Shown: positions 5,806-7,074 of the stretch, one piece after another
Position numbering within the stretch: position 1 is the first letter of the stretch
How the letters are laid out: each line of letters opens with the position of its first letter
Assembly (NCBI GenBank): GCA_003154025.1
Contig: PMCE01000079.1
Coordinates: 1 to 7,074, forward strand
Reading direction: 5' to 3'
DNA from: Syntrophaceae bacterium
Lineage (GTDB): Bacteria > Desulfobacterota > SM23-61
DNA length: 7,074 nucleotides
Position numbers and translations under genes: made by a program
The notes under the pieces: model-generated
What the model was told of the DNA's origin: nothing
What the model saw: the letters and a program-made list of their open reading frames with translations, nothing else
Databases searched by the model: none

Positions 5806-5880
5806 TCATTTATCAAGGACCCGCCTTAGGTTTCTTTTATAACCCTGCCGCCCCGCACTTACAAGGTATTTCTCCGGCAT
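5806..5880 (-). CDS. Possible 24-aa ORF upstream of the kinase
   Basis: Minus-strand ATG at 5878-5880 is preceded by AAGGGGGG with a 7-nt gap, a good ribosome binding site. It reads MPEKYLVSAGRQGYKRNLRR and ends VLDK before TGA at 5806-5808. The first dozen residues faintly recall Rossmann-fold starts (LVxGAGRQG), but nothing follows. It could be a leader peptide of the kinase transcript, a gene stump, or chance. Confidence 0.22.
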   Translation of the reverse strand: MPEKYLVSAGRQGYKRNLRRVLDK

Positions 5881-6097
5881 CTTCAATCCCCCCTTCCCTT
5901 TCGCCTTCCCTCAACTTCGGGCTCCCTGCGGGCGAATCTTTCGAAGCCACGGTGAGGAGTATCTTCGCCACGGGGGAACCGCATCTATCTTGGGGGTAGC
6001 CCAAGGGAGATTCTACGGGAAAGTGGGAGCGGGCCCACAGAAGTCGCCGGGAATATCCACTCCGCCATTATTTGCTATGTTCATTTGGAAACGATTG

Positions 6098-6106
6098 TGC
6101 TATATA
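6098..6106 (+). promoter_or_regulatory. Candidate extended -10 promoter for the Ig-like gene
   Basis: TGCTATATA fits an extended -10 (TGnTATAnn), in a locally AT-rich stretch of otherwise GC-rich DNA. At 17 bp upstream TGTTCA is a poor -35, acceptable for an extended -10. Transcription would start near 6113, giving a leader of about 245 nt before the ATG at 6357. Confidence 0.4.
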
Positions 6107-6112
6107 AAAAAA

Positions 6113-6356
6113 GAATTCTCCCGGACGGGCAAACTTCCCCGCGGGGCAGGTGTTCGGTCGATTTATCCCCGCTTAAGAATACCTTCAGGTTACCGGCACG
6201 GCATATCCCGGGCGCCGGGGAGGGGGATTTTTTCTTGGAATCCGGGGGGGGTTATTCGCACCGAAGGGTGTATGGCCTCTCTTCTCGGCCTTTCATCTCC
6301 CAGAGCCGGTATCACGTAGCGTATGCCGGGCCGTTTCTTTGCCTGGAGTTCTTCTC
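6113..6356 (+). promoter_or_regulatory. Long structured 5' leader of the Ig-like gene
   Basis: No gene is supported here. It contains GGGCAAAC at 6127-6134, a C/G palindrome (CCCCGCGGGG, 6137-6146), GGTTACCGG at 6188-6196, four G-tracts at 6210-6251, and a 7-bp hairpin (CCGGTAT 6306-6312 with ATGCCGG 6323-6329, one G-T pair). It ends with a GGAG ribosome binding site at 6345-6348, 8 nt before the ATG. The length and structure suggest post-transcriptional control, but no known riboswitch class is matched well enough to name. Confidence 0.35.
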
Positions 6357-7074
6357 ATGAGAAATATCAGATTGGTCTTGCAAATATTGTTCCTGATGTC
6401 TTTAGCCGCATCTCTAACCACTTGCGCCAAATCCGTGGCCCTCAACGGCGTCATTATAAGCCCAGCCAACATTTCCATCCCTGCGGGAGCCACCCAGCAG
6501 TTCACCGCCCTCGGCTATTTTAATAACGGCTCAAGCCAGGATATAACCGCGGAGGTCACCTGGACTTCGTCCGATACAAACGTGGTGACCATCAACAGCA
6601 CCGGCCTGGCCACCGGCATTGCCGCGGGGACCGTAATCATCACGGCCACATCCACCCTTGCGAGCAGCTACTCCAGTTTCGGCTCCAGGGGGACCACCAC
6701 CCTGGTCGTATACTCCGCAAACCTGTCATCGATCTCGGTGGCCCCGGTGAATCCCAGCATACCCGTTGGAGTTATCCAGCAGTTTACCGCCACGGGCGCT
6801 TTTTCCGACGGGACCAACTTTAATATCACCTCGCTGGTCACCTGGGCCTCCTCGAATCCGGCCGTGGTGACGATTAGCAGCACCGGCCTGGCCACCGTCC
6901 TGGCTACGGGGACAGCCACCATCACGGCCTCCTCCGGGACTATCTCGGGCAGCACGACCCTCACGGGAAACTCCGCAACCCTGTCATCGATCTCGGTGGG
7001 CCCGGTGAATCCCAGCATACCCGTTGGAGTTACCCAACAGTTTACCGTCACGGGCACCTTTTCCGACGGGACCA
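6357..7074 (+). CDS. Secreted Ig-like (BIG2-type) repeat protein, 5' part, runs off the window
   Basis: An uninterrupted frame of 239 codons runs from the ATG at 6357 to the window edge; the gene is incomplete. GGAG lies 8 nt before the start. Residues 1-22 form a signal peptide (RNIRLVLQILFLMSLAASL); Cys23 in LTTCAK could be a lipidation site, though Thr at -1 is unusual, so ordinary cleavage is equally possible. Then come bacterial Ig-like domains: unit 1 about 32-120 (PAGATQQFTALGYF, VTWTSSDTNVVTI, STGLATGIAAGT), unit 2 at 126-211 and unit 3 from 212 on. Each shows the BIG2 pattern IP.G..QQFTA.G.FSDGT, VTW.SS, V.TI...GLAT, GTATITA. Units 2 and 3 have a period of 86 residues. Such proteins are surface or extracellular, often adhesive or structural. 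Composition is rich in Thr, Ser, Ala and Gly. Confidence 0.9.
   Translation, partial: MRNIRLVLQILFLMSLAASLTTCAKSVALNGVIISPANISIPAGATQQFTALGYFNNGSSQDITAEVTWTSSDTNVVTINSTGLATGIAAGTVIITATSTLASSYSSFGSRGTTTLVVYSANLSSISVAPVNPSIPVGVIQQFTATGAFSDGTNFNITSLVTWASSNPAVVTISSTGLATVLATGTATITASSGTISGSTTLTGNSATLSSISVGPVNPSIPVGVTQQFTVTGTFSDGT
6722..7074 (+). repeat. 258-bp tandem repeat encoding Ig-like units
   Basis: The stretch 6722-6816 recurs at 6980-7074 with 6 differences in 95 bases, an exact period of 258 bp (86 codons). The second copy is cut by the window edge, so further copies are likely. The high nucleotide identity at the unit starts, against lower similarity to unit 1, points to recent duplication or gene conversion. 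Confidence 0.9.

Larger units (their letters stand above)
5720..6097. other. Intergenic region upstream of the kinase (divergent spacer, left part)
   Basis: No supported gene. Several plus-strand frames are open but have no ribosome binding site and un-protein-like composition. It contains the hairpin at 5775-5800 and a possible 24-aa minus-strand ORF (5806-5880). A pyrimidine-rich tract lies at about 5886-5910. No sigma-70 promoter for the kinase could be picked with confidence. Confidence 0.4.

Noticed and set aside
4592..5842. 416-codon plus-strand open frame opposite the kinase
   Set aside because: It is an antisense shadow of a GC-rich gene; the minus-strand frame has all the FGGY kinase motifs, while this one has Arg/Gly/Pro-rich composition and no family resemblance.
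6127..6200. c-di-GMP-I (GEMM) riboswitch call
   Set aside because: Only the GGGCAAAC and GGTTACC pieces match; the conserved GACGCAAAGCC core and its flanking stems are absent, so it is kept only as a hypothesis.
5990..6319. 109-codon plus-strand frame in the intergenic region
   Set aside because: No ribosome binding site and un-protein-like composition; it overlaps the candidate promoter and G-rich leader.
6668..7057. 129-codon minus-strand frame in the Ig-like gene
   Set aside because: Antisense shadow repeating with the same 258-bp period; the plus frame has a signal peptide, ribosome binding site and Ig-like motifs.
1..7074. CRISPR array, toxin-antitoxin pair or defence cluster
   Set aside because: No short regularly spaced repeats and no paired small genes of those families were seen on either strand.

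Overview
The window looks like a bacterial chromosome fragment, most likely from a Gram-negative delta-proteobacterial (Desulfobacterota-like) lineage. This rests on three things seen here: an outer-membrane phospholipase A, exported proteins with Sec signals, and fold-back and transposase-associated repeats of a kind I associate with that group. The taxonomic call is inference; no ribosomal or other marker gene is present.

Layout from left to right. (1) Positions 1-46 are the 3' part of a tRNA-Gln(CUG), followed at once by a strong hairpin terminator. (2) About 92-652 has no intact gene, but on the minus strand it carries the decayed C-terminal end of an old gene (152-361). (3) 653-1135, minus strand, encodes a secreted PRC-barrel protein; its start lies only about 33 bp from a 118-bp fold-back (MITE-like) element with perfect 13-bp inverted ends (1169-1286). 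(4) 1287-1599 is apparently non-coding. (5) 1600-2627 is a compact mobile unit: a RAYT/IS200-like HUH transposase gene with a DnaA-like C-terminal domain, bounded by perfect 22-bp inverted repeats, the right one containing the stop codon. (6) 2768-4210, plus strand, holds a small four-cysteine protein and then PldA. (7) 4346-5719, minus strand, is an FGGY-family carbohydrate kinase resembling sedoheptulokinases, convergent with pldA. (8) 5720-6356 is a long intergenic region between two divergent genes, with a hairpin, a candidate extended -10 promoter and a G-rich structured leader. (9) From 6357 to the window edge runs the start of a large secreted Ig-like (BIG2-type) repeat protein, with 258-bp near-identical tandem repeats.

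The left 2.6 kb (tRNA edge, decayed gene, fold-back element, transposase) is more AT-rich and behaves like an accessory or turnover region. The part from about 2.76 to 5.72 kb is markedly GC-rich and holds intact household-type genes. The genes do not form one pathway: strands alternate and the gaps are wide, so most are probably single transcription units, except possibly the four-cysteine gene and pldA, which are 84 bp apart. I see no clear new defence or biosynthetic system. The most noteworthy items are the transposase unit with its perfect inverted repeats, the fold-back element at the PRC-barrel promoter, and the repeat-protein gene with its structured leader.
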